From the NCBI GenBank assembly GCA_027923505.1, contig BROI01000025.1, forward strand, positions 310,001-374,000: 64,000 bases of DNA, read 5' to 3'. Positions 9,342-18,130 of this stretch are shown in pieces. A model generated the notes under the pieces. The model was not told the DNA's origin. It did no database searches and was given only the letters and a program-made list of their open reading frames with translations. The position numbers and the translations under genes are program-made. This stretch comes from Mayamaea pseudoterrestris. Lineage: Eukaryota; Bacillariophyta; Bacillariophyceae; Sellaphorales; Sellaphoraceae. Each line of letters starts with the position of its first letter. The stretch's first letter is position 1.

Positions 9342-10574
9342 CTAATATCTCAATTGCATTGGTTCTTCAAGCTCGTCTGGTCGGCGCTGTTGTTGAAAGG
9401 TCTGTGGCTGAACTAACCCAACCTGTCGAGGCAGCCTCAAACTTGCTTTTGCTGGCTCCTCCGCCGCAAAATAATCGACCTTGTACTTGGTTTCATTCTC
9501 ATACTGTCCATTCCATGGATTCTTTGGTCGCCACAAGCTATTCAGAAACGCTGAAGAGTCTCGTTGACTCGACTGCTGCAAGACAGGTTGCTCGTGTTGC
9601 TCCTTCAAATCCATTTCCATCAACAAACCATCCTCTCCATCCTGATAGTAGCCAGGTATTCGTTCCACGACATTGTATCCAAACGCTCGTTGATAGAGTC
9701 GCGTCGCCGCCCCGTTGCCGGCGCGAACGTGCAAACCAACCTTGTCGACCTTGTGACCATAGTCGAGTCGCAAGTGCGCGTGCAGCTGCATCATGAGCTC
9801 GCGCGCCAGTCCCTGCCGCCGAAAGTCCTGCAGCACGGCGAGCGACGTGACATGGCCAAAGGATGCGGTGTGGACGCGACGCTGCTGCATGTAGCGACTG
9901 TGACTGCTAGACTGCCCGCCGTCGTACCAGCGCGTACTTTGCTGCGGCTCCAAATTGTAGTAGCTATGTTCGAGTGACTCCTCCAGTGCCATTGGTCGGT
10001 TCTCCACCTTGCCAAGCACGTAGGCCACCACCTTTTCCGATGACATGGTTGTTGCTGACGGTCCACCCGTCCACCGTGCGCCAGTGTAGCTTGATTTAGC
10101 GACTTGTCCATTATGATTACCATGATTCAATTGCTGCTGCTGCTGCTGCTGCGCCACCACCACCAACGCCAGCTCGGGCCATTGCTGCAGGTGCGAGTAG
10201 TAGAATTGCTCATTGTAGTTTTCCGGAAGCGTCGCCAGGTTGCACTGCTGCATGGATGGAACGTCGGCGCGTCGGGCGAGTCGGAGTGTCAATGTTGTCG
10301 TGGTTTCGTCATGATGCGGCGCTGCGTGGCGGTCATTGTAGTAGGAAACGTAGTCATTGTCGTTGGCAGTGCTACTGCTACGGCTACTGCTACTTTTGAT
10401 GGATGCATGTCTTGCATTATGGGTTTCGTAGGATGAATTTCTTGACGGCAACGTCTTGATGCCGTTTGCATGTGACGTTCTGCCGACGCCGAGGAATGAC
10501 CGCTTCGATTCGCCGGATGCAAAGGCCGATGCCGTCTTGAAGAGGCCAACGGTCAGTAGTAATCTTGCCTTCAT
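9342..10574 (-). CDS. Naa10/ARD1-like GNAT N-acetyltransferase with a plastid-type leader
   Basis: From the ATG at 10574 the protein has 410 residues. It opens with a signal-peptide-like stretch ending KTASAFASGESKRS, an ASAF plastid motif. The GNAT domain (about 95-320) carries Naa10 landmarks: MQQCNLATLPENYNEQFYYS, WPELALVV, GHVTSLAV, the acetyl-CoA loop RRQGLARELM, then VGLHVRAGNGAATRLYQRAF and PGYYQDGEDGLLMEMDL. Naa10 is the catalytic subunit of NatA, which acetylates protein N-termini. A 60-residue insertion and a poly-Gln run (CAG-type repeat near 10126-10152) interrupt the fold. The frame extends upstream to another ATG at 10757, whose product would begin with an Arg-rich, mitochondrial-like presequence. 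This raises the possibility of alternative starts. The acetyltransferase call is firm; the location is inferred from the leader. Confidence 0.82.
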   Translation of the reverse strand: MKARLLLTVGLFKTASAFASGESKRSFLGVGRTSHANGIKTLPSRNSSYETHNARHASIKSSSSRSSSTANDNDYVSYYNDRHAAPHHDETTTTLTLRLARRADVPSMQQCNLATLPENYNEQFYYSHLQQWPELALVVVAQQQQQQQLNHGNHNGQVAKSSYTGARWTGGPSATTMSSEKVVAYVLGKVENRPMALEESLEHSYYNLEPQQSTRWYDGGQSSSHSRYMQQRRVHTASFGHVTSLAVLQDFRRQGLARELMMQLHAHLRLDYGHKVDKVGLHVRAGNGAATRLYQRAFGYNVVERIPGYYQDGEDGLLMEMDLKEQHEQPVLQQSSQRDSSAFLNSLWRPKNPWNGQYENETKYKVDYFAAEEPAKASLRLPRQVGLVQPQTFQQQRRPDELEEPMQLRY

Positions 10575-11209
10575 TGCTTGTAATGATTCAATGATAGTAG
10601 TATTGTCGCTAAATGGTGCCAGAGAATAGCTTCTGTTGGCGAGAATGCAAGTTGAAGTAGAATAATGGTTCGCTACTGTTGGTCGTCGGAGTACAAGGCG
10701 CGTGCTGGTAGTAATTGCCTTGTGAACGATTAACCTGTCAACTCCGCCAACTTTCATCCACAAATAATGGAAGCTTCAGCACATATGCTGGATTCTGTTC
10801 TCTCGTGGATGCGCAAGAGGCAAGGCTGTTCGCTGCAAGAGTCCGGAGTCTTGATGACTTGTGGCGAGCGAAGATGCACATCACTGACGTCGGCCATTGA
10901 ATCATGTCGCACCGTTTATCGCAAGTCGTACCGGTTGTCTCAAGTACACTCTGACGCACAGTCGATTCGAAACGATGGAAGCCTCGCGCTTGCACCTCGC
11001 GCCGATCGATCATGCGACGACGAAAGATCGAACCACTTGGTGGCTCGCAATATCTTTGACTTGTATACAAGTAATCCTTGCTTACTTGCGAAACTGTCAT
11101 GGATTTCATCTGATCGATTTTTGGATCTGAAGCGGCAATTCACGTGATTTCAAGATTCAGCTGGAAGCTCTAAACTTGGGCCAACGTCCGAACGCAGCAA
11201 TCCATCATC
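10575..11209. promoter_or_regulatory. Divergent intergenic region
   Basis: About 635 bp between the acetyltransferase and the mannosidase fusion gene, transcribed away from each other. Open frames exist on both strands here but lack domains or supporting structure. The left part may be coding if the acetyltransferase starts at 10757. Confidence 0.4.
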
Positions 11210-14200
11210 ATGGTTGAATCATCACCAACGAATCGTACGGCAGCCGTCCGCAAGAGCCGCCTCCGACAGCGATCCTCCAATCCTGCTCCGACGGATATAA
11301 AGTTATCGAATACGAATAACAATGTCAATATCAACGAATCGAATGCAGCTACTCAATCTCCTACGCTGCAACAACGACGTCGAAAACGAGTCGCCTCCTC
11401 GTCCAATGCCCGACAAACATGCAAGTCGTTTGCTGCGAACAACGGGACATTGATACTAGTCACTATCTTTGTCATATTTTGGTTTGTCATGGCGTTTGCC
11501 TTTGTGTCGTATAGTCGAGGCAGAAACGAAATGAATGCTGCAGGCGGTGACAATTCCATTTCCAATTTTTTGCGAAAGCGCTTGACTTCCTTTCAAGACG
11601 GCAAGAGAATCAATCAACAAAGTAACTTATCTGCTGCCGCTTCATCATCTGAACTCATTGACATGCGCAAGCTCAACGCCGAGCTCGCCTTTGACAATAT
11701 AGACGGCGGCGTTTGGAAGCAAGGCTGGGACATTCAGCTTGACGAATCAAGCAACATCAAGCCACTCCAAATCTTTGTCGTTCCGCACTCACACAATGAT
11801 CCAGGCTGGATCAAAACCTTTGACGAGTACTTTCAGACGCAGACGAAGCAAATCATTGACACTGTTGTGGACGCTCTACTCGCCGATTCGAAGCGCACCT
11901 TTATATGGGCCGAAATTAGTTATTTGAGTTGGTGGTGGAACGATCAAACCGCGCCACGAAGAGAGCAGTTGCGCCAACTGCTGAAAAACAAGCAACTCGA
12001 GCTTGTCACTGGCGGCTGGGTGCAGCCCGACGAGGCCAACTCCGAGTACTACGCGCTGGAGGTGCAGTTGGTGGAGGGCCACGACTGGATTCGCGCCAAC
12101 CTTGGTGAGGAGTTTGTACCGCAATATGGCTGGGCCATTGATCCGTTTGGCTACTCACCGACCATGGCCTATCAGCTCAAGCGACACGGCTTCAAAGCCA
12201 TGCTCATTCAGCGGGTGCACTACGCGGTCAAGAAGCACTTGGCGTGGAACCAGCAGCTCGAGTTCAACTGGCGGCAAACCTGGGACAAAAGTGGCGAGCA
12301 TGACATGTTTACCCATTTGATGCCCTTTTATTCCTACGACGTGCCGCATACGTGTGGACCCGATCCGAGTGTATGTTGTCAGTTTGACTTTCATCGACTT
12401 CCAGTTGGACGTGGACCAGGTTGTCCCTGGGGCAAGGGTACGGTGGCGATTACACCAGCCAATGTGGCGGAGCGAGCAATGACGTTGCTGGATCAGTATC
12501 GAAAAAAGGCGCAATTGTATCGATCCAACGCCGTGCTCATTCCACTGGGCGATGACTTTCGATATCAGGACAAGGTGGAAGCGGAGAATCAGTTTACTAA
12601 CCATCAACTCATTCACGACTACATCAACCAGCATGTGCACGGAGTGGAAATCAAGTTTGCAACGCTGGGTCAGTACTTTGAAGCCGTCATGGGAACGTTT
12701 GAACCTCCGTTGTTGAAGGGGAGCTTCTTTACGTATTCGGACGTGAATGAAGATTACTGGAGTGGTTATTTCACGAGTCGCGTTTTTGACAAGGCGCTGG
12801 ATCGTCAGCTGGAACGCGTCTTGTTTGCGGCAGAATCGCTCAACGCGACCAAGGAGGAACTTCGGGAGGCACGTCGACAATTATCACTCTTTCAGCATCA
12901 CGATGGCGTGACGGGGACCGCAAAAGACCATGTTGTCGAGGACTATGCCAAGCGCATGTTTGAATCAGTGACGAAGACGCAGCAATGGATGTTAAACAAA
13001 GTAAAGGATGCGTTCCCGCAGGAAACTGGAGTTATTAACGATCTGAACCCTTGCTGGATCGCCGATGCGCCTCGAGGGTTGAGTCAAAATCTGTGCGGCG
13101 AAGAAGGGACCGTGATTGTTTATAATCCTCTGGAAACGACTCAAGCGTGCGGGCCTGTTGTTGTTCCAGGAAGACAGGCCAAGCTTGCGACATTGCCGTG
13201 CGAGGCTCCTGGCCCTGCGCCCGAGTCATTGATTCGAATGGAGTTCAATGCAACAACTGGCTTAATGACGCATCCGATAAAAGAAGAATGGAAATTTTGG
13301 AAAGTTCGTGCCGGTGGTGCTTACTTATTTGCTCCTGGCGATCAAAAAGATTACGACATGTCTGATGTCATCATAGAGGACGGCGGCTACGTTGTTTCGA
13401 CGCCTCAATGGAAACGGACCATTGTGGAGAAAAAGGTTTCCGGCGAGTTCGGCACCAAGGCGAGGGTTCTTGATTTTATTTACGAGTTCTACCTTGACAA
13501 GAACAATCAGGAATGGTTCATTCGCTTCAGCCGCGACATCAAGAACAATGGCATCTTTCATACTGATCTTAATGGATTTAACTTTGACACACACAAGTTC
13601 CGCGCCGACCTGCCAATTCAGAGTCAAGTGTATCCAATGCCGACGCTGGCGTCCATTGAAGACCAAAGGGTACGGATGAGCGTATTAAGCGAACATGCAC
13701 AAGGCACAGCGTCACTGGTAGATGGATCTATTGATGTTTGGTTGGATCGTCGTCTTCAGCAAGACGACAATCGAGGACTTGGACAAGGCGTGCAGGATAA
13801 TCGACCGACGCGAACACGGTTTCGCGTTCTGTTGGAGGCGGATGGTTTCATTCCAAGTGACTGGGAATTTGAAATCACGCCATTATGTCGGCGAATGTGG
13901 GAAGAACTCCAGCATCCTCTCGAACAATTCGGAATGCATTCGGTCGCATTATCACCCGCAAATGAGATCATGCTCCAGAAGGCCAAGCAGAACCGGGCAA
14001 GGATACGTGAGCGGCAACAGAGAGAAATAATTACTGCCAAACAACCCCGTAGCCTTGCAAAACTTCCGTTTCCGGCCAACGCCAAGGCATTTTCTGTTTG
14101 GAACAATATAAAAAGGCTAGTGCCGTTTGGGGAGCAGCGCCTATCTGATGTTGTTCGTTCAACTAAGAAAGTCCCGTTCGTATACATGGTCTATAAGAGG

Positions 14201-15124
14201 GTAGACTACCTGAAGAAGGCAATTGAATCGCTTCGCATATCCGACTATCCAAAAGAGAGGGTGCCACTAATCATTTCACACGATGGTCACGTGCCTGAAG
14301 TTGTTAGCTACGTTGAGTCGTTGAAAGGCGAATTCCAAATTATCCAGCTCTTCCATCCTCACTCATGTTACGAGCATCCCGACACATTTCCTGGCGATGA
14401 CCCAAAATTAAACGAAAAGTACCAAGGCGACGGCTACGGCAATCCAAGATCAGCTTGGGTCACATGCTGCAAGCATCATTTTACATGGATGTTACATACA
14501 GTGTTTGATACACTTGAGATCAAGAACGACGACGGAAGCAAGGTTGACACGTTTTTGTTTCTAGAAGAAGATTATGTTGTTGGGCCGACAGTTTACCGAG
14601 CTATTATAGCCGGCCTCGAAGTCGTTGCTCACAATGGGGACCTATTCTTTGGAGTCGGGCTCGATCCTTCCGATGGTAACGCAAAGTCAGAGCCGTATTG
14701 GATTCCGAGAGATTCTTGGTTCGCCGACACCTTTCACTCGGGGCCAATGACGCTGAGTCGGTCCATGTACGAAAGGATACAACAAAATGCAGTGCATTAC
14801 TGCCGCTTCGACGACTACAATTGGGATTGGTCGTTGGTGCATCTCATGGGTGAGAATCTGTTGCCGCATGCAATTTTATTGCCGCGAAGCGCGGTGGCAC
14901 GACACATTGGAGTTGCCGACGGCATGCATACCAAGCAGCTTGCCGAATATGGCCCTAATTTTTACACTCTGAAGATCAACTTTCTTGGCTCGCGAGGATT
15001 GGATACGCGTAATTTAAACCCTGAGCGAGCGGTTCATCGACGCGGCTATGGCGGCTGGTCGCATCCTATGGACCAAGAACACTGCATGACGTTGCTGTCG
15101 TCGTCGTCAACAATCAATGTTTGA
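11210..15124 (+). CDS. Golgi alpha-mannosidase II fused to N-acetylglucosaminyltransferase II (GH38-GT16)
   Basis: A single uninterrupted frame of 1,304 residues. Residues 1-78 are a basic cytosolic tail and about 80-102 are one membrane anchor, a type II Golgi topology. Residues about 188-885 are GH38: VVPHSHNDPGW with H193, H195 and D197, the nucleophile region AIDPFG (D311), HTCGPDPSVCCQFDF, and QHHDGVTGT (H563, H564, D565), all as in Golgi mannosidase II. After DDNRGLGQGVQDNRPTRTRF the usual last beta domain of about 150 residues is missing. A linker leads to a GT16 GnT-II domain (about 985-1304): VPFVYMVYKRVDYL, FLEEDY (E1119-D1121, the metal/sugar-nucleotide site), RFDDYNWDWSLVHL (from 1199), HIGVADGMHTK and GGWSHPMDQEHC. 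Known enzymology: mannosidase II trims the alpha-1,3/1,6 mannoses, then GnT-II adds GlcNAc to the freed alpha-1,6 arm. The fusion would couple successive steps in the Golgi. Confidence 0.93.
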   Translation: MVESSPTNRTAAVRKSRLRQRSSNPAPTDIKLSNTNNNVNINESNAATQSPTLQQRRRKRVASSSNARQTCKSFAANNGTLILVTIFVIFWFVMAFAFVSYSRGRNEMNAAGGDNSISNFLRKRLTSFQDGKRINQQSNLSAAASSSELIDMRKLNAELAFDNIDGGVWKQGWDIQLDESSNIKPLQIFVVPHSHNDPGWIKTFDEYFQTQTKQIIDTVVDALLADSKRTFIWAEISYLSWWWNDQTAPRREQLRQLLKNKQLELVTGGWVQPDEANSEYYALEVQLVEGHDWIRANLGEEFVPQYGWAIDPFGYSPTMAYQLKRHGFKAMLIQRVHYAVKKHLAWNQQLEFNWRQTWDKSGEHDMFTHLMPFYSYDVPHTCGPDPSVCCQFDFHRLPVGRGPGCPWGKGTVAITPANVAERAMTLLDQYRKKAQLYRSNAVLIPLGDDFRYQDKVEAENQFTNHQLIHDYINQHVHGVEIKFATLGQYFEAVMGTFEPPLLKGSFFTYSDVNEDYWSGYFTSRVFDKALDRQLERVLFAAESLNATKEELREARRQLSLFQHHDGVTGTAKDHVVEDYAKRMFESVTKTQQWMLNKVKDAFPQETGVINDLNPCWIADAPRGLSQNLCGEEGTVIVYNPLETTQACGPVVVPGRQAKLATLPCEAPGPAPESLIRMEFNATTGLMTHPIKEEWKFWKVRAGGAYLFAPGDQKDYDMSDVIIEDGGYVVSTPQWKRTIVEKKVSGEFGTKARVLDFIYEFYLDKNNQEWFIRFSRDIKNNGIFHTDLNGFNFDTHKFRADLPIQSQVYPMPTLASIEDQRVRMSVLSEHAQGTASLVDGSIDVWLDRRLQQDDNRGLGQGVQDNRPTRTRFRVLLEADGFIPSDWEFEITPLCRRMWEELQHPLEQFGMHSVALSPANEIMLQKAKQNRARIRERQQREIITAKQPRSLAKLPFPANAKAFSVWNNIKRLVPFGEQRLSDVVRSTKKVPFVYMVYKRVDYLKKAIESLRISDYPKERVPLIISHDGHVPEVVSYVESLKGEFQIIQLFHPHSCYEHPDTFPGDDPKLNEKYQGDGYGNPRSAWVTCCKHHFTWMLHTVFDTLEIKNDDGSKVDTFLFLEEDYVVGPTVYRAIIAGLEVVAHNGDLFFGVGLDPSDGNAKSEPYWIPRDSWFADTFHSGPMTLSRSMYERIQQNAVHYCRFDDYNWDWSLVHLMGENLLPHAILLPRSAVARHIGVADGMHTKQLAEYGPNFYTLKINFLGSRGLDTRNLNPERAVHRRGYGGWSHPMDQEHCMTLLSSSSTINV

Positions 15125-15195
15125 TCACTTGTCACCAAGTCTACTTTCTGTTAGAGGCTGCACGAGCATTCGTTCGACGCAGAATCTACCATCAA

Positions 15196-15682
15196 TTATA
15201 GAGTGTCTGGCAACATTTTCTGCCCAAAGAGACGTCTGAATAATGCCAAACTAATTTCATAAATACCTGGGCAGTCGCCTTCTCTCGGACCGGCGCAATT
15301 GAGCACCATGATGTGATTCGCTTCAATCCAAGAATTGATCATTCCCAAGCTGTTCTTGTTCATATTCGCCAAGTCAATCACATACAATGGTTTCTTGTGC
15401 TTCTTTGCTAATTCCAATGTCAGTCGAGTTCCGCCAGCCAGATTTTGCATGTACATAATCAGTGTTCCATCCGAGTTTAGCACGTTACGCTCCGTGCGTT
15501 CGCTGTAGTCGTTTGTTTCAGTTTCTTGCAGTTGATCATATCGCTGAGGAATTCTCCCATCCTCCGCTCGCCGGCCCTTGGGACACCATCCAGCCCCCGT
15601 AGTCAATGCCAAACACCATGGCAGCATCCAGAGCGGCGCGGTCGACTCCAGTTTGGCCGCCCGAAACGACTCGTTGCATCAT
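15196..15682 (-). pseudogene. SLOG-fold 'putative molybdenum carrier' (circularly permuted YpsA-like) gene with a 4-nt frame break
   Basis: Starting at the ATG pair at 15682/15679, the frame reads [20 protein letters not shown] and then FGIDYGGW, the hallmark nucleotide-binding start of the PF12694 family. The expected continuation [17 protein letters not shown], then SDGTLIMYMQNLAGGTRLTL and KPLYVIDLAN, lies in a different frame. At about 15586-15591 the sequence reads TGGATGGTGTCCC where TGGTGTCCC would keep the frame, so four extra bases shift it. Without them the gene would encode about 160 residues with an intact family pattern to the end. An intron cannot explain four bases. It is therefore a recent pseudogene, a null allele or a sequence error. 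The biochemical role of this family is not established despite its name; the fold binds nucleotides or nucleotide-derived ligands. Confidence 0.75.
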
Positions 15683-15935
15683 GTTGGCTACTTTGTGGTA
15701 TCTATCATTGGCGACTTGTTTGTTCGATGCGAATGCGATCGAATCGCATGACGGATGACGGAACGCCCACCTTGCGACCAAGCAAGTAACTATTTAGTAC
15801 CGGTAGGACTTTATCCAACTTACCGCTTTACTGAGCTCTCGAAACCGTCCATCCTGCTGCACGCAGATTTTGTCTCATACAATTTCTTCAGTTTTCGTGT
15901 TTGACTTCAAAATACGACAGGCATAACCCATCACC

Positions 15936-16355
15936 ATGTTCATTCCCAAGGATAAGCGCATCGCTGTCTTCAGCTACCTCTTCAAGGAAGGTGTCCTCGT
16001 CGTCAAGAAGGACACTCGCTCGCAGACTCACCCTCAAATCGAAGGCCCGACCAACTTGGAGGTCCTCATGCTGGTCAAGTCGCTCGAAAGCAAGGGATTC
16101 GTGCGCGTCACCTTTAGCTGGCAGTACAACTACGTCTACTTGACGGACGCCGGTATTGAATACTTGCGCTCCTACTTGGCGCTGCCGGCCGAGATTGTGC
16201 CACTCACGCACCGCCACCAGCCGACCCGGCCCGCCATGCGCGAGTCGGAGGACGACAAGGCGGCCGGTGGAGGCGGACGTCCCGCCTTTCGCGGCGGTGA
16301 CCGCGAGTACCGTGGGCGTGGTGAAGGCGGCTTTGGACGTGGCGGTGGTGTCTAA
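15936..16355 (+). CDS. RPS10: 40S ribosomal protein eS10
   Basis: A 139-residue protein starting MFIPKDKRIAVFSYLFKEGV, the diagnostic eS10 N-terminus, followed by the winged-helix body (PTNLEVLMLVKSLESKGFV, FSWQYNYVYLTDAGIEYLR) and the LPAEIVPLTHRHQPTRP motif. It ends in a Gly/Arg-rich tail (residues about 107-139), as is usual for eS10. It is a structural protein of the small subunit beak near the mRNA entry. Single exon, complete, no anomaly. A TACCGGTA element lies about 130 bp upstream of the start. Confidence 0.97.
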   Translation: MFIPKDKRIAVFSYLFKEGVLVVKKDTRSQTHPQIEGPTNLEVLMLVKSLESKGFVRVTFSWQYNYVYLTDAGIEYLRSYLALPAEIVPLTHRHQPTRPAMRESEDDKAAGGGGRPAFRGGDREYRGRGEGGFGRGGGV

Positions 16356-16902
16356 GTGGCTTGGTTGTTTGTTGCGGTCAAGCTGCAGCAACAGGCTATC
16401 TGTTCATTGGCTTCTCTAGACGTAACTACCGCTAGTACATTAGTAAACGCCATGGCGCTGTTTGAATCTAGTCTTTAGAAAATGTAATGGGGAGTGTGCG
16501 CCGCTTTTTTTAGTTGGATTGGTCAGCTACAGGAATGGTGTGGGACGATATTTTCTCCATAATTGACACATTGCTGCTTACGATGCATTCTTTCTTATAA
16601 CCAAAATTGATTCTTATAATCGTTATAAGTCTATGTCTCTTGTTGTATTGCTTTTATGCCTCGTTGATTCGTCGGTTGTAACCGTTGCTGCTGCGAATTG
16701 GACTCGTGTGGTCATTGCATGGTCGGCGGCAAGGTTGTTGGTCATTGTTCACGTTCATTTTGCTTGTCGATCAGTCCTTAGAGTATTGTCATTTGTACAG
16801 ATTAGGCTTTGATCTCTTGAGTCTCGTCGTGTCGGTATATGCAGTCGCTTGTATGCCATAATATGATTTGGCGGCATGATCATAAAATACAGATTCTCAT
16901 TC
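16356..16902. other. Convergent 3' intergenic region
   Basis: This 547-bp gap lies between the 3' ends of eS10 and the next, oppositely oriented gene. It is T-rich, with a cluster of TTATAA/TTATAAG motifs at about 16590-16630. I see no coding frame or RNA gene. It probably holds both 3' untranslated regions. Confidence 0.4.
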
Positions 16903-17799
16903 TTACGACTTTCCATTGCCTCCACCATACCCCATCATGTAGCTCGCAATCCATCTCCAAAATCCAATAATAATCAAACTATCCAATATATAGTCCACAT
17001 CACCCTTGGTGAATCCATTCCACTCCATGGGCGACGTTTGCAGTATAGCATCGTTCAACCAACTCGTCGTGGCCACCAAATACAGCATGATGGCACACGT
17101 GATTATCCACGCCTTGGCCGTGACGCGCAGCGCCTGCTCGGTGGAGCATTCCAGCGTGTTGCGATGCAAAAAGGCGCCCTGCAGCCAGCCGCCCACGAGC
17201 CAGGCCGACGCCAAGACGCAGCAGGCGACGCCGACGGGTTGCAGCAGCGGCGAGTAGTTTGACACCAAGTGGGACTCGTGTAACACGTGCAGCACGTTGG
17301 GAGCGTAGGAGTGGGATGGGTCCAGCCAGACTGGGTGATTCACGACGGCCAGTGATGGCGGCGGCGATGCAACGGAAAGGAGCGACATGATGGCATTGGT
17401 ACTGCCGCCGCCATCACTTGCGGCGGCAAGTGCAATACTGGTAGAAGCAGACTGCGCCGCTACTTCGGCTGATTTTTGAGCAGTTGCAATGGCAAGATCG
17501 TGACAGACAAAGTGATCCGTAAAGCCGTAGACAAAAATGGACATTAAATCGCCCGCCAAAATCAAGTGATCCTCCGGTGGAGGCGGCAAGGAAAAGAGAG
17601 GTAGCTGCAGCCAATTTTCGTTATCGTCTGGACTTGGAACATCCGACATGAAGAGGCGAGTCGAAGATTGTTTCAGAAATACTGCTGGTTTTGTGAAACT
17701 TGTTCGTGATGGGGCTATGAGTGATGTCAAGGCGAAACATTGCGATGCGAGTAACGTCAAAGCAATGACCTTCATTCGGTTGGATGTAAGGATCATCAT
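16903..17799 (-). CDS. Plastid-targeted multi-pass membrane protein, possibly DUF3054-like
   Basis: From the ATG at 17799 the protein has 298 residues. It begins with a hydrophobic leader (MKVIALTLLASQCFALTS, starting at Met9) followed by a Ser/Thr/Lys-rich stretch, consistent with a bipartite plastid presequence, although the ASAF motif is only approximate. The remainder has about four hydrophobic helices: HLILAGDLMSIFVYGF, the segment around CCVLASAWLVGGWLQGAF, AWIITCAIMLYLVATTSWL, and YILDSLIIIGFWRWIASYM. The order (G-D-L start, GWL segment, TAKAW helix, W-R at the last helix) resembles DUF3054 proteins of cyanobacteria and plastids. This is a weak match by eye. An Ala/Ser-rich loop separates helices 1 and 2. 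Confidence 0.65.
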   Translation of the reverse strand: MMILTSNRMKVIALTLLASQCFALTSLIAPSRTSFTKPAVFLKQSSTRLFMSDVPSPDDNENWLQLPLFSLPPPPEDHLILAGDLMSIFVYGFTDHFVCHDLAIATAQKSAEVAAQSASTSIALAAASDGGGSTNAIMSLLSVASPPPSLAVVNHPVWLDPSHSYAPNVLHVLHESHLVSNYSPLLQPVGVACCVLASAWLVGGWLQGAFLHRNTLECSTEQALRVTAKAWIITCAIMLYLVATTSWLNDAILQTSPMEWNGFTKGDVDYILDSLIIIGFWRWIASYMMGYGGGNGKS

Positions 17800-18130
17800 T
17801 TCCTCCTGACGGATAGTTGCTGCATCAATCAAAGACAACAAGAGCGAGGAGGACACAGATTCGCTCCAAGACGACCTGGGTCTTAAATTGCCAAGCAATA
17901 ACAAAGATTGCGAGAGATGTCGGCCAGCTGACTTTCGTGAAGTCGTTTTCGTCGTTCGAACTTCTTCAAGCAATTGCCCACGTCACGCGTCACGCTTTTC
18001 AGTCGCGCTTGACAAAATCTAAGTTTCCATCGAGTTTCGCTCTTTTGCGAACCATCACCATGGCAAGCACATTGCGCAATGCGTTGAAGAATAACCCTTT
18101 TCGTCTCCAAATCTTAATATTGCGTACAGT
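17800..18130. promoter_or_regulatory. Divergent intergenic region, nothing specific recognised
   Basis: This 331-bp gap contains the promoters of two outward-facing genes. No repeat or RNA gene is apparent. Confidence 0.3.

Noticed and set aside
10767-11147. 126-codon plus-strand frame in the divergent promoter
   Set aside because: No domain, biased composition, and it overlaps frames on the other strand; chance is sufficient.
16560-16640. Possible small RNA or terminator-like structure from TTATAA repeats after eS10
   Set aside because: The A/T motifs do not form a convincing stem and look like ordinary 3'-UTR sequence.
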